A stretch of 6,364 bases of DNA from Myxococcales bacterium (GTDB lineage Bacteria > Myxococcota_A > Polyangia > Fen-1088): NCBI GenBank assembly GCA_003161835.1, contig PMNO01000283.1:1-6364 (forward strand), in the 5' to 3' direction. The notes below the pieces were generated by a model, which made no database searches, was not told the DNA's origin, and saw only the letters and a list, made by a program, of their open reading frames with translations. Of this stretch, positions 1-5,926 are shown piece after piece (the stretch's first letter is position 1; each line of letters opens with the position of its first letter). The translations under genes and the position numbers were made by a program.

Positions 1-362
1 GGCTCGTTGCAGGTGAAGACCGTCGACGACGGCACCAAGCCCTGATTGACCAGAGCGTCCATGTGTTTGCGGTCGGCCGACGCAAAGACATCCGCGGCGG
101 CCCCGTGCTCGATCTGGGCCCGCAACTCCTGGCTGCCCGCGGCGTTGGTCACGACCTTCGTGCCCGGGTGTTCCTTCTCGAAGATCTGGGCCACGCGGAG
201 GAACGCATCCTTGAGCGACGCGGCCTCGAAGACGACCAGCTCGGCCTGCTTCGCGGCGGATACCGGGGCGGGCCCCGGAAACCCGAGCAGAACGAGCACG
301 GACAACGATGCCAGCGCCGGCAAAGCGCGTCGGCCAAGGAGTGGCACAGGGTATCGCGGCAT
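1..362 (-). CDS. modA: Molybdate ABC transporter periplasmic binding protein ModA (N-terminal part; runs off the window start)
   Basis: The product should capture molybdate (or tungstate) in the periplasm and pass it to a ModBC permease. About 120 residues are visible of a family usually near 250; the 3' end lies outside the window. Residues 1-36 look like an export signal: basic Arg3 and Arg11-Arg12, a hydrophobic stretch at about 14-28 and a likely cut after VSA or VSAA near 36-37. The mature part starts with the ModA-type strand ELVVFEAASLKDAF (41-54), in which Ser49 is the expected oxyanion ligand. It continues with AAGSQELRAQIE (74-85), where Ser77 is the second ligand, then the family block ADVFASAD (90-97). 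The ATG at 362 is the only start in this frame that precedes the signal peptide. It has no good Shine-Dalgarno, since ATGs at 370 and 373 are out of frame. The gene is divergent from the REC-HDOD gene. ModB and ModC, if present, would lie left of the window. Confidence 0.9.
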   Translation of the reverse strand, partial: MPRYPVPLLGRRALPALASLSVLVLLGFPGPAPVSAAKQAELVVFEAASLKDAFLRVAQIFEKEHPGTKVVTNAAGSQELRAQIEHGAAADVFASADRKHMDALVNQGLVPSSTVFTCNE

Positions 363-380
363 GGGTGCATCATAGGCGGC

Positions 381-408
381 TGGACCTTGTCAAAGCGGAA
401 ACTATACT
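381..408 (+). promoter_or_regulatory. Candidate sigma70-type promoter for the REC-HDOD gene
   Basis: A -35-like TGGACC (381-386, 4 of 6 matches to TTGACA) and a -10-like TATACT (403-408, 5 of 6) are separated by 16 bp. The predicted start of transcription is near 415, giving a leader of about 43 bases. The region is the only non-coding gap between two divergent genes, so a promoter is expected here. The exact placement is an inference from two short motifs. Confidence 0.35.
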
Positions 409-412
409 TCCG
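396..412. promoter_or_regulatory. Small dyad over the divergent promoter region, possible operator
   Basis: CGGAA (396-400) and TTCCG (408-412) form a perfect 5-bp inverted repeat with a 7-bp spacer. The dyad covers the plus-strand -10 (TATACT, 403-408) and also TATAGT read on the minus strand (401-406). A repressor bound here would block the plus-strand promoter and perhaps the modA side. A 5-bp dyad is short enough to arise by chance, and it does not match a ModE site that I can recognise. Confidence 0.22.
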
Positions 413-457
413 GGGAGTAGCTCGACTCATCGAGCAGAGGGGATTGGTGTTTGCGTG

Positions 458-1783
458 ATGGATAAAGTCGACGGCAGTCGTGCGCGGCCCCTGGTGTTGG
501 TCGTGGATGACGACGAGGGCGTGCGCGGCGCGCTGGAACGCAGTCTCAAGGCCATCGGCTACGACGTCCTCATCGCGGTGGACGGCGCCGACGGGTTCGA
601 GCAGGCGTTGCGCGCGGAGCCGGCCGTGGTTCTGGCGGATGTCCACATGCCAGGCATGAACGGGCACGCGCTGCTGCGCAGGCTGACCCACGCGGGGGTG
701 CAGGCGAGCGTGATCCTCATGAGCGGCCAGGGTGAGCTCGACGATGCGATCGGCGCCTTGCGCGAGGGAGCGGTCGACTACCTCAAGAAACCATGGACCA
801 TGCGCGAGCTGACCACGGTCCTCGAGCGCGCGATGGGGCTGGTGGGCGCCCTGCGCGAGCTCAGCCTGCCTGCCGCCCGGGGTGGCGCCTCGGGCCCAGC
901 CCGCGACGCCGACGCGGAGGTGGTGGATGCCTCGGCGCTCGTCGAGGAGATCGCCGAGCGCGCCGCCCGCGGACAGATGGTGCTGCCGCTGGTTCGGCCC
1001 CCGATGGCACGCCTGAGGAAGAACGCGGGCGATGGCGATCCCTCCGCCGAGATGGTGGGCGCCTTCAGCGACAGGGACCCGCGGCTGTCGCTGGCGGTCC
1101 TCCGGATGGCCGGCGGAGCCAACGAGCACGAGCCGCCCCTCGGTGATATTCGAGCGTTTATCGCCTCCCTGGAGGTTTCCACTGTACACGCGGCCGCCGA
1201 GACCCTGGCGCTGCGCGAGGCGTTCCCCATCCGGGTCGCGCCGCTGCGCATTCTCAACGATCGGATCTGGAGATTCTCGGTGGCGCGCGCGCTCGCGATG
1301 CAAGGCATCGCCGACCTCGCGGAGCTCGAGTCGCCGATCGATCGGCAAGACTGTTACCTGGCCGGTCTGCTGCTGGATATCGGCGCGTCGTATCTCCTTT
1401 CGATGATAGCGGAGGCGATGGAACGGCGGGGGAGTGGCATTTCCGACGCCGCCCAGATGACCGCCGCCGTCGCCGCCCACCACAGCCATCTGGGGGCATC
1501 GGTGCTGCATCAGTGGGGATTTTCCCCGGAGTGGGAGGCGCTCTTGGCCGGCCATCACGGCGATCCCTCCTCGTCGCCGGACCCGTTGTGGTGTGCCACC
1601 GCGCTCGGGGGGGCGGTGGCGGTTCGGGTCGCGGGGTTTGGCGATCCCACCGGAGATCGAAACCTCCGGCCGGAATCCCTGGCGCGGTGCGCCTACACCC
1701 TCGGGGTGGGCGACACTGTCCTGCGCCGGCTGACCAAATCGTTGACCGACAACGCCAACCAACTCTGGGCGGCCTGCGCGTAG
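458..1783 (+). CDS. Response regulator with receiver and HDOD domains
   Basis: A cytoplasmic orphan response regulator of 441 residues. The receiver domain is at about 11-128: acidic pocket Asp17-Asp19, phospho-acceptor Asp61 in the ADVHMPGMNG block, Ser89 at the Thr/Ser switch position and Lys111 in YLKKP. A linker rich in Ala and Gly (about 129-158) leads to an HDOD domain from about 160 to 375. Its landmarks are the LWR-like IWRFSVARALA segment (270-280), LAGLLLDIG (301-309), His341/342/344 and the closing GHH (365-367). HDOD is an HD-fold domain without hydrolase activity that serves protein-protein signalling. Here the usual metal positions are degenerate (Phe273, and Leu306 before Asp307). 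The last 65 or so residues are not assigned. The ATG at 458 was chosen because the receiver fold begins right after it. GTG at 455 is an alternative, closer to the purine-rich AGAGGGGA at 436-443. The frame stays open upstream to 308, but that part codes for nothing recognisable. Confidence 0.88.
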   Translation: MDKVDGSRARPLVLVVDDDEGVRGALERSLKAIGYDVLIAVDGADGFEQALRAEPAVVLADVHMPGMNGHALLRRLTHAGVQASVILMSGQGELDDAIGALREGAVDYLKKPWTMRELTTVLERAMGLVGALRELSLPAARGGASGPARDADAEVVDASALVEEIAERAARGQMVLPLVRPPMARLRKNAGDGDPSAEMVGAFSDRDPRLSLAVLRMAGGANEHEPPLGDIRAFIASLEVSTVHAAAETLALREAFPIRVAPLRILNDRIWRFSVARALAMQGIADLAELESPIDRQDCYLAGLLLDIGASYLLSMIAEAMERRGSGISDAAQMTAAVAAHHSHLGASVLHQWGFSPEWEALLAGHHGDPSSSPDPLWCATALGGAVAVRVAGFGDPTGDRNLRPESLARCAYTLGVGDTVLRRLTKSLTDNANQLWAACA

Positions 1784-1803
1784 ACGAAAACGGCCCATCG
1801 GGA

Positions 1804-1836
1804 GTGGCAGCCACGGGGTCGGCCAAGCCGAGTTTT
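1804..1836 (+). terminator. Weak hairpin pair with short T-run after the REC-HDOD gene
   Basis: Two small hairpins follow the stop codon: GTGG-cag-CCAC (1804-1814) and TCGGC-caa-GCCGA (1819-1831). The second is followed by GTTTT (1832-1836). The layout resembles an intrinsic terminator, but the stem has only 5 bp and the T-run only four bases. Read-through into the REC-EAL gene, 44 bp further on, remains likely. Confidence 0.25.
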
Positions 1837-1867
1837 GCCGGGCGAACGGACCCTCTAAAGCAGCTGC

Positions 1868-1873
1868 GGGGAG
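1868..1873 (+). promoter_or_regulatory. Shine-Dalgarno GGGGAG that fixes the REC-EAL start
   Basis: GGGGAG sits 6 bases before the ATG at 1880, normal spacing. It lies too close to the in-frame TTG at 1874 to serve it and rather far from the ATG at 1892, so it selects 1880 as the start. Confidence 0.6.
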
Positions 1874-1879
1874 TTGCCG

Positions 1880-3148
1880 ATGCTTCGCGGTATGTCGGTG
1901 TTGTCGGTATCGGGTGCGGGTACGATTGCGGCCGCCGGGCGCGGGATGGGTCCCGCGCGAGGGACCGTGCTGCTGGTTGACGACGACCAGGCGGTGGCAC
2001 GCGCCTACGAACGCATCCTGAAAAAGGCCGGCTATTCGGTCGATGTTTCCCACGACGCCCAGGAAGCCGTCGCGCTGTTTGGGCAAAGGCGTTTCGATGT
2101 CGTCGTCAGTGACGTCCGGATGCCCGGAATGAGCGGGTTGGATCTCTTGCGCGCGATCCGGCAACGCGATCTGGACGTGCCCGTCATCATCATGACCGGC
2201 AGCCCGGACGTGCAAACCGCCTCCGAGGCCATTGAATTTGGGGCCTTTCGCTACCTGGTCAAGCCCATCAACCTGGGGCAATTCCTGGTTCTCGTGGCGC
2301 GCGCGCAGCGGCTCCACGAGATGGCTCGCGTACGGCGAGAAGCCGTGGCGGAATATGGGCCCGACGGTCGGTACCTCGGCGACAAGGCGGGAATCGAAGC
2401 GCCCTTCGCCAATGCCCTGACAAAGTTGTGGATGGCGTACCAACCCATCGTCTCATGGTCGCAACGATCGCTGTTCGCCTACGAGGCCTTGGTGCGCACG
2501 GGCGAGCCCCTGTTGAGCAACCCCGCGGCGCTCTTCGATGCGGCGGAGCGGCTCGGCCGGTTGACTGATCTCGGCCAAGCCATCCGCCGACACGTGGCGA
2601 ACACCATGTCCCACGCCGACCTCGCGACCCCGATCTTCGTCAACGTTCACCCGGCGGACTTGCAAGATGAATCGCTCTTCGCGCCCGAGGCTCCCTTGTC
2701 GGCGTTTGCCTCGCGCGTGGTTCTGGAGATCACGGAGCGCGCGAGCCTGGACCAGGTCACCGATCTGATGCCACGCCTGGCGCGGCTCCGGTCCATGGGC
2801 TATCGCATCGCATTGGACGATCTGGGGGCCGGGTATGCCGGATTGGCCAGCTTCGCGCAGCTCGAGCCCGAAATCGTGAAGGTCGACATGTCGATTGTGC
2901 GCGGGATCGACGTGTCGGTCACCAAGCAGAAGCTCCTCGGATCGATCGTCAGTGTGTGTCGCGATCTCGAGATTCACCTGGTCGCCGAGGGAATCGAGAC
3001 CGTGGGTGAGCGTGATACTCTGGCCGCGCTGGGGGCGGACCTCTGTCAGGGATACCTGTTCGCGCGCCCCGGCAAGCCCTTTGTCGTACCCAAGTTCGAC
3101 CACTCGATCCCGACGGTGGCGCCGACCATCGACACCACAGCCGCCTGA
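1880..3148 (+). CDS. Response regulator with receiver and EAL (cyclic-di-GMP phosphodiesterase) domains
   Basis: A 422-residue protein predicted to hydrolyse cyclic-di-GMP to pGpG under phosphorylation control. The first 27 or so residues are a Gly/Ala/Ser-rich lead with no clear role. The receiver (about 28-150) has acidic Asp34-Asp36, phospho-acceptor Asp78 in SDVRMPGMSG, Thr106 and Lys128 in YLVKP. The EAL domain (about 175-405) keeps every residue expected for activity: Glu202 (EAL motif), Asn255 (NVHP), Glu283 and Glu286 (LEITE), Asp313-Asp314 (DDLG, with Leu for the usual Phe), Lys334 and Asp336 (VKVD), Glu370 (EGIET) and Gln390 (CQGYLF). I therefore expect an active enzyme. It follows the REC-HDOD gene by 96 bp on the same strand. 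The two receivers may answer the same kinase or act in sequence, but no kinase gene is in the window. Confidence 0.93.
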   Translation: MLRGMSVLSVSGAGTIAAAGRGMGPARGTVLLVDDDQAVARAYERILKKAGYSVDVSHDAQEAVALFGQRRFDVVVSDVRMPGMSGLDLLRAIRQRDLDVPVIIMTGSPDVQTASEAIEFGAFRYLVKPINLGQFLVLVARAQRLHEMARVRREAVAEYGPDGRYLGDKAGIEAPFANALTKLWMAYQPIVSWSQRSLFAYEALVRTGEPLLSNPAALFDAAERLGRLTDLGQAIRRHVANTMSHADLATPIFVNVHPADLQDESLFAPEAPLSAFASRVVLEITERASLDQVTDLMPRLARLRSMGYRIALDDLGAGYAGLASFAQLEPEIVKVDMSIVRGIDVSVTKQKLLGSIVSVCRDLEIHLVAEGIETVGERDTLAALGADLCQGYLFARPGKPFVVPKFDHSIPTVAPTIDTTAA

Positions 3149-3175
3149 GCCGTGCCCCGCGCCTTCTTGGCCGAG

Positions 3176-3200
3176 CCTTGGTACAATTGCTCCAAGGGGG
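3176..3200 (+). promoter_or_regulatory. Stem-loop covering the ribosome binding site of the P460-like gene
   Basis: CCTTGG (3176-3181) and CCAAGG (3192-3197) are perfect 6-bp complements around a 10-base loop. The right arm overlaps the strong Shine-Dalgarno AAGGGGG (3194-3200), which is 7 bases before the ATG at 3208. In RNA the stem would hide part of the ribosome binding site. In DNA the same dyad could be a protein site. TACAAT in the loop (3182-3187) resembles a -10, but no -35 sits at a proper distance. Confidence 0.35.
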
Positions 3201-3207
3201 CCAGCTC

Positions 3208-3813
3208 ATGAAGTTTGCGATGTTCGTCCGAATCGCGGCGATGGCCTGCGGTGCTCTGGTCGTAGGATTGGCGGGATGTGATTCGACTCCTGGCGCCAAG
3301 CCGACGGGCGCGGATGCGGGCCAAGTCGCCGCCGACGACATCGCGACGATCCGGGCGTCATACACCTCCTGGCAGGCCTTGTCGGACACCCCCGTGGACA
3401 TCTCGGCCTACATTTTCGGCCTCTGTCGGACTCCGACCGCCGCCGAGACCGCGTTCGCCAACAGCGCCCATGGCCGCCACGCGTTGCGTGACTGGGCCAA
3501 CCCGAAAGCGATGGACGGCCTCAACGCCAAGGGGGCGGCGGGATTCGCCGTGGGCGCAACGATCGTCAAGGAAAAATTCGCGACCGACCAGATCAGTGGC
3601 CAGCTGGTGCTGGCCGCACTGGGCATCATGATCAAGCGCGCGGCCGGTTCGGACACCGCCGGGGGCGACTGGGAGTTCGTGTACTGGAACGCGACCGACG
3701 GTGTATCCCGAGACCAGACCCAGCTGACGACCTGCAGCGCCTGTCACGCGGGTGGCGACGCGACCGACTACGTCTTCTTCGACGCCAATTGGCGTACTTC
3801 ACCCGGTCCGTAA
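3208..3813 (+). CDS. Cytochrome P460 / cytochrome c'-beta-like haem lipoprotein
   Basis: A 201-residue exported haem protein. Residues 1-24 form a lipoprotein signal: Lys2 and Arg8, a hydrophobic core and lipobox LAGC with lipidated Cys24. A Gly/Ala-rich linker follows, then a domain from about 38 that resembles the cytochrome P460 family. The signs are an AVGATIVKEKF-type strand (Lys121 and Lys123), a WEFVYWN strand, and near the C-terminus a single c-type haem site CSACH (Cys176, Cys179, His180) followed by DATDYVF. P460 proteins oxidise hydroxylamine or bind NO; the related c'-beta proteins bind NO without catalysis. Which of the two applies here cannot be told from sequence, and I cannot say with certainty which Lys, if any, would cross-link the haem. 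The start at 3208 is fixed by the lipobox and AAGGGGG at 3194-3200. Asp25 after the lipid Cys is an inner-membrane retention signal in E. coli; its meaning here is unknown. Confidence 0.78.
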   Translation: MKFAMFVRIAAMACGALVVGLAGCDSTPGAKPTGADAGQVAADDIATIRASYTSWQALSDTPVDISAYIFGLCRTPTAAETAFANSAHGRHALRDWANPKAMDGLNAKGAAGFAVGATIVKEKFATDQISGQLVLAALGIMIKRAAGSDTAGGDWEFVYWNATDGVSRDQTQLTTCSACHAGGDATDYVFFDANWRTSPGP

Positions 3814-3818
3814 CGGAC
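3806..3818 (+). terminator. Hairpin around the stop codon of the P460-like gene, no T-run
   Basis: GTCCG (3806-3810) and CGGAC (3814-3818) pair perfectly, with the TAA stop as the loop. Two more pairs are possible beyond one mismatch. No T-run follows, so an intrinsic terminator is doubtful. CCCGGTCCG occurs at 3802-3810 and again at 3831-3839, a 9-bp direct repeat of unclear meaning. Confidence 0.18.
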
Positions 3819-3844
3819 GGGACGGTGACGCCCGGTCCGGCGCG

Positions 3845-3872
3845 TTGCCAATCGCCTGTTCGCGGTTGAAAC
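3845..3872 (+). promoter_or_regulatory. Weak candidate promoter for the potassium channel gene
   Basis: TTGCCA (3845-3850) matches TTGACA at 5 of 6 positions. Sixteen bp further on is a poor -10, TGAAAC (3867-3872, 3 of 6). Transcription would start at about the GTG start codon (3880), which would give a leaderless message and would fit the lack of a Shine-Dalgarno. The poor -10 keeps this speculative. Confidence 0.18.
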
Positions 3873-3879
3873 TCGGTTC

Positions 3880-4749
3880 GTGTCTGAACAAACGTCGCGG
3901 CCCCCGAGGGCGAGCTACCAGATCCGCGTCATCGGCGCGGGACGGCCGACGTGGCGGGATATCTACTACGTCATCCTGCGCTGGCCCTGGAGCCTGACCC
4001 TGGGAGCCATCGCGGCCGCGTACCTGGGCGCCAACGCGCTCTTCGCGCTCGGGTACGTGTGGACGGGAGGGGTGGCCCACATGACGCCGGGTTCGTTCAA
4101 GGAGGCATTCTTCTTCAGCGTGCAGACCATGGGCACGATTGGCTATGGGGCGGTTTTTCCGCTCTCGAACGCCGCCAACGGCCTGGTCGTCGCGGAATCC
4201 ATCACCGGCCTGCTGTTGACGGCGCTCGGCACGGGGCTGGTCTTCGCGAAGTTCTCTCGGTCGACCGCCCGGATGATCTTCACGCGCGAGGCCGTGATCG
4301 GCCCCTTGAACGGAGTGCCCACCCTGTCGTTTCGGCTGGGCAATGAGCGCGGCAACCGGATCGTCAACGCCGAGATTCACGTGAGCCTCGTGCGCACCGA
4401 GCGTACCGCCGAGGGACGCACCTTCTACCGCATGGTGAGTCTCGCCCTCGCGCGCGATCACGCGTTGACCCTGTCGCGGTCATGGACGGTGCTGCACACC
4501 ATCGATGCCCAGAGCCCCTTGCAGGGCGAAACCGCCACGACGCTGGCGGCACAGGAGGCCGAATTGCAGGTCATGGTGGTGGGCCTCGATGACACGTTCA
4601 TGCAGCAGGTTCACGCGAGCCACCAGTACTTCGCCCACGAGATCTTGTGGGACCACCGGCACGTCGACATCTTGACGGAGACCGAGTCGGGCGATTTGCT
4701 CGTCGACCTGCGCGCGTTTCATCACGTCGAGTCCTTGAAGTCCGGTTAG
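3880..4749 (+). CDS. Prokaryotic inward-rectifier potassium channel (KirBac type)
   Basis: A 289-residue inner-membrane K+ channel that should act as a tetramer. The order matches KirBac: an amphipathic slide helix (about 25-37), first membrane helix (about 38-61), pore helix (73-83, FKEAFFFSVQT), selectivity filter TIGYG (86-90) and second membrane helix (about 101-124), which contains Glu106. The joint FSRSTARMIF (125-134) leads into the cytoplasmic Ig-like gating domain (about 135-289). This domain carries family blocks such as PTLSFRLGN, LSRSWTVLHTID, HASHQY and the end DLRAFHHVES. From memory it resembles KirBac3.1 along its whole length. Oddities near the filter are Gly85, where KirBac proteins often have Ala, and Ala91 after GYG, where Asp or Lys is common. 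The start is GTG at 3880: the next in-frame Met is residue 68, inside the pore domain, and no good Shine-Dalgarno is visible. It lies 66 bp after the P460-like gene. Confidence 0.93.
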   Translation: MSEQTSRPPRASYQIRVIGAGRPTWRDIYYVILRWPWSLTLGAIAAAYLGANALFALGYVWTGGVAHMTPGSFKEAFFFSVQTMGTIGYGAVFPLSNAANGLVVAESITGLLLTALGTGLVFAKFSRSTARMIFTREAVIGPLNGVPTLSFRLGNERGNRIVNAEIHVSLVRTERTAEGRTFYRMVSLALARDHALTLSRSWTVLHTIDAQSPLQGETATTLAAQEAELQVMVVGLDDTFMQQVHASHQYFAHEILWDHRHVDILTETESGDLLVDLRAFHHVESLKSG

Positions 4750-4788
4750 GATCGCGGGCCTACAAACAAATCGAGGCGAGGCAAACCG

Positions 4789-5241
4789 ATGGTGCGCTTT
4801 TTCGAGGATTTCGAGGTCGGTCAGATATTCCGGTCGGGGGAAATCGAGGTGACGGCGGAGCGAATCAAATCCTTCGCGGCGGAGTTCGACCCCCAGCCCT
4901 TTCACCTGGACGAAAAGGCGGCGCAGGAAAGTCTGTTCGCCGGGCTCGCCGCCAGCGGCTGGCACACCGCCGCGTTGACGATGCGCCTGCTGGTGGACAG
5001 TGACCTGAAGATCGCGGGCGGGACCATCGGCGCGGGCGGAGAGGAGCTGAAGTGGCCTCGGCCCGTCCGCCCAGGCGACCGGTTGCGCATCGAAGCAGAG
5101 GTGCTGGATCTACGCGCCTCGCGCTCGCGGCCCACGCTCGGCATCATGAAGATCCGCCTGACGACCCTGAATCAGAACGGGGAGCCCGTTCAAATATCCA
5201 CGCCCGCGTTGATGGTGCGTCGGCGGCCGACGGCGGTCTGA
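4789..5241 (+). CDS. MaoC-family hot-dog dehydratase/hydratase
   Basis: A 150-residue single hot-dog-fold protein of the MaoC / (R)-specific enoyl-CoA hydratase type, the usual length for the single-domain family. Such enzymes add water to trans-2-enoyl-CoA or related thioesters in the cytoplasm. The catalytic signature is seen as AEFDPQPFHLDE (31-42): Asp34 and His39 are the expected catalytic pair, followed by the LFAGLAASGWHTAAL helix region (about 49-63). The later PRPVRPGDRLR block is also typical of MaoC proteins. The true substrate cannot be read from the sequence. The ATG at 4789 has GAGG at 4778-4781, 7 bases upstream. The gene follows the channel gene by 39 bp and may share its transcript, though no functional link is apparent. 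Its last 52 bp overlap the 3' end of the convergent DUF4388 gene. Confidence 0.9.
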   Translation: MVRFFEDFEVGQIFRSGEIEVTAERIKSFAAEFDPQPFHLDEKAAQESLFAGLAASGWHTAALTMRLLVDSDLKIAGGTIGAGGEELKWPRPVRPGDRLRIEAEVLDLRASRSRPTLGIMKIRLTTLNQNGEPVQISTPALMVRRRPTAV

Positions 5242-5885
5242 GCGGCGCCCTGCCGGCGGGGCCGCGGGGGCGGTCGCCGTCGCGGTCGCGCCAGCTCGAT
5301 GATCTCGATGATGTCGTCGTCGGTCACGAGCACGTTGGCCCCGTCGACCGAGCCGTGGGCGTCGACGGAGATGGCTTGCGTCTGCGCGGGCAGCTTCAGA
5401 ACGTCGGCCAGGCTCACGACGGCGGCCACCGCCGACCGCTTGGGCGCAAGCCCGGCTTCGAAGAAGAACTCGCCGTCGGTCCAGGCCAACGCGTCCCGCA
5501 AAAGACGGCGCACCTTCTCCGTGAGCACGCCCCGGAGATCCGCGGCCGACACCATCCCCGCGCGCATCAGCACGGTGCCCAGGCGCAGACGCGACCCCTG
5601 GCGCGTCGCGAGGGCGGATTGCAATTGTTCGGGCGCGACGATCCCGCGTTCAATCAGCAGCTGGCCGAGCAACATCTGCTGGTCCGTCGAGCTGGACAAC
5701 ATGACCCGTCCGCGCTGCAAGTGGAACTGCCGGACCACCATCCCGCGGCTGAGGCTCAGCGTCCCCGACATCCGCCGATCGGCAAGCCATCCGAGGACGT
5801 CTCGCAGCGGTACGGTTCCCACGTCACCTCGGAGCGGCATCCCCCCATTAAACGCCAGCCCCCGGGAACCGCCAGTTTCTGTCAT
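5190..5885 (-). CDS. DUF4388 (PATAN-type) protein with tandem MshEN-like repeats and an Arg/Pro-rich tail
   Basis: A 231-residue cytoplasmic protein. The DUF4388 pattern runs from about 18 to 146: GDVGTVPLRDVLGWLADRRM, a short beta region (GTLSLSR, RQFHLQRGRVM), a helical middle and the closing WTDGEFFFEAG. The middle holds two 24-residue repeats, 72-95 and 101-124, separated by five residues. Each has the order LG, two aliphatic residues, Gly, two hydrophobic residues, then Leu and Leu in heptad-like spacing. This is the layout of the MshEN cyclic-di-GMP-binding domain. A C-terminal stretch follows with VLVTDDDIIEIIEL (185-198) and then a basic, Pro-rich tail (199-224). DUF4388 proteins are common in Myxococcota and Deltaproteobacteria and are usually signalling adaptors. 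The ATG at 5885 is the first in this region and lies 41 bp after the FHA gene; no Shine-Dalgarno is seen. ATG at 5840 is possible but has only a GGGGGG run directly against it. Confidence 0.8.
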   Translation of the reverse strand: MTETGGSRGLAFNGGMPLRGDVGTVPLRDVLGWLADRRMSGTLSLSRGMVVRQFHLQRGRVMLSSSTDQQMLLGQLLIERGIVAPEQLQSALATRQGSRLRLGTVLMRAGMVSAADLRGVLTEKVRRLLRDALAWTDGEFFFEAGLAPKRSAVAAVVSLADVLKLPAQTQAISVDAHGSVDGANVLVTDDDIIEIIELARPRRRPPPRPRRQGAAQTAVGRRRTINAGVDI

Positions 5886-5926
5886 GGGCTGGCAAGGCCG
5901 AAGGACTGGAGGCGGAGCAGACGCCC

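Noticed and set aside
368..394. A perfect -35 TTGACA on the minus strand (389-394) with TATGAT (370-375) upstream of modA
   Set aside because: The spacer is only 13 bp, too short for a normal sigma70 promoter, so it was not listed as a feature.
308..457. Upstream in-frame extension of the REC-HDOD frame (50 more residues from 308)
   Set aside because: The extra part overlaps the modA signal-peptide region and does not resemble a protein domain. The receiver begins just after the ATG at 458.
149..2443. A 764-codon open frame on the minus strand opposite modA's start, the REC-HDOD gene and part of the REC-EAL gene
   Set aside because: The translated product is Arg-, Gly- and Pro-rich without any recognisable domain, and it lies opposite genes with clear conserved motifs. 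Long antisense open frames are expected where the third codon position is mostly G or C.
2453..3103. A 216-codon open frame on the minus strand opposite the EAL domain
   Set aside because: It contains no known motif and mirrors a well-conserved coding region on the other strand.
3799..4461. A 220-codon open frame on the minus strand opposite the Kir channel gene
   Set aside because: Low-complexity, charged translation with no domain. The plus strand clearly codes for the channel.
5218..5238. Short GC palindrome GTCGGC-G-GCCGAC at the end of the MaoC gene as a possible bidirectional terminator
   Set aside because: The 1-base loop cannot form as drawn, there is no T-run on either strand, and the sequence is coding on both strands.
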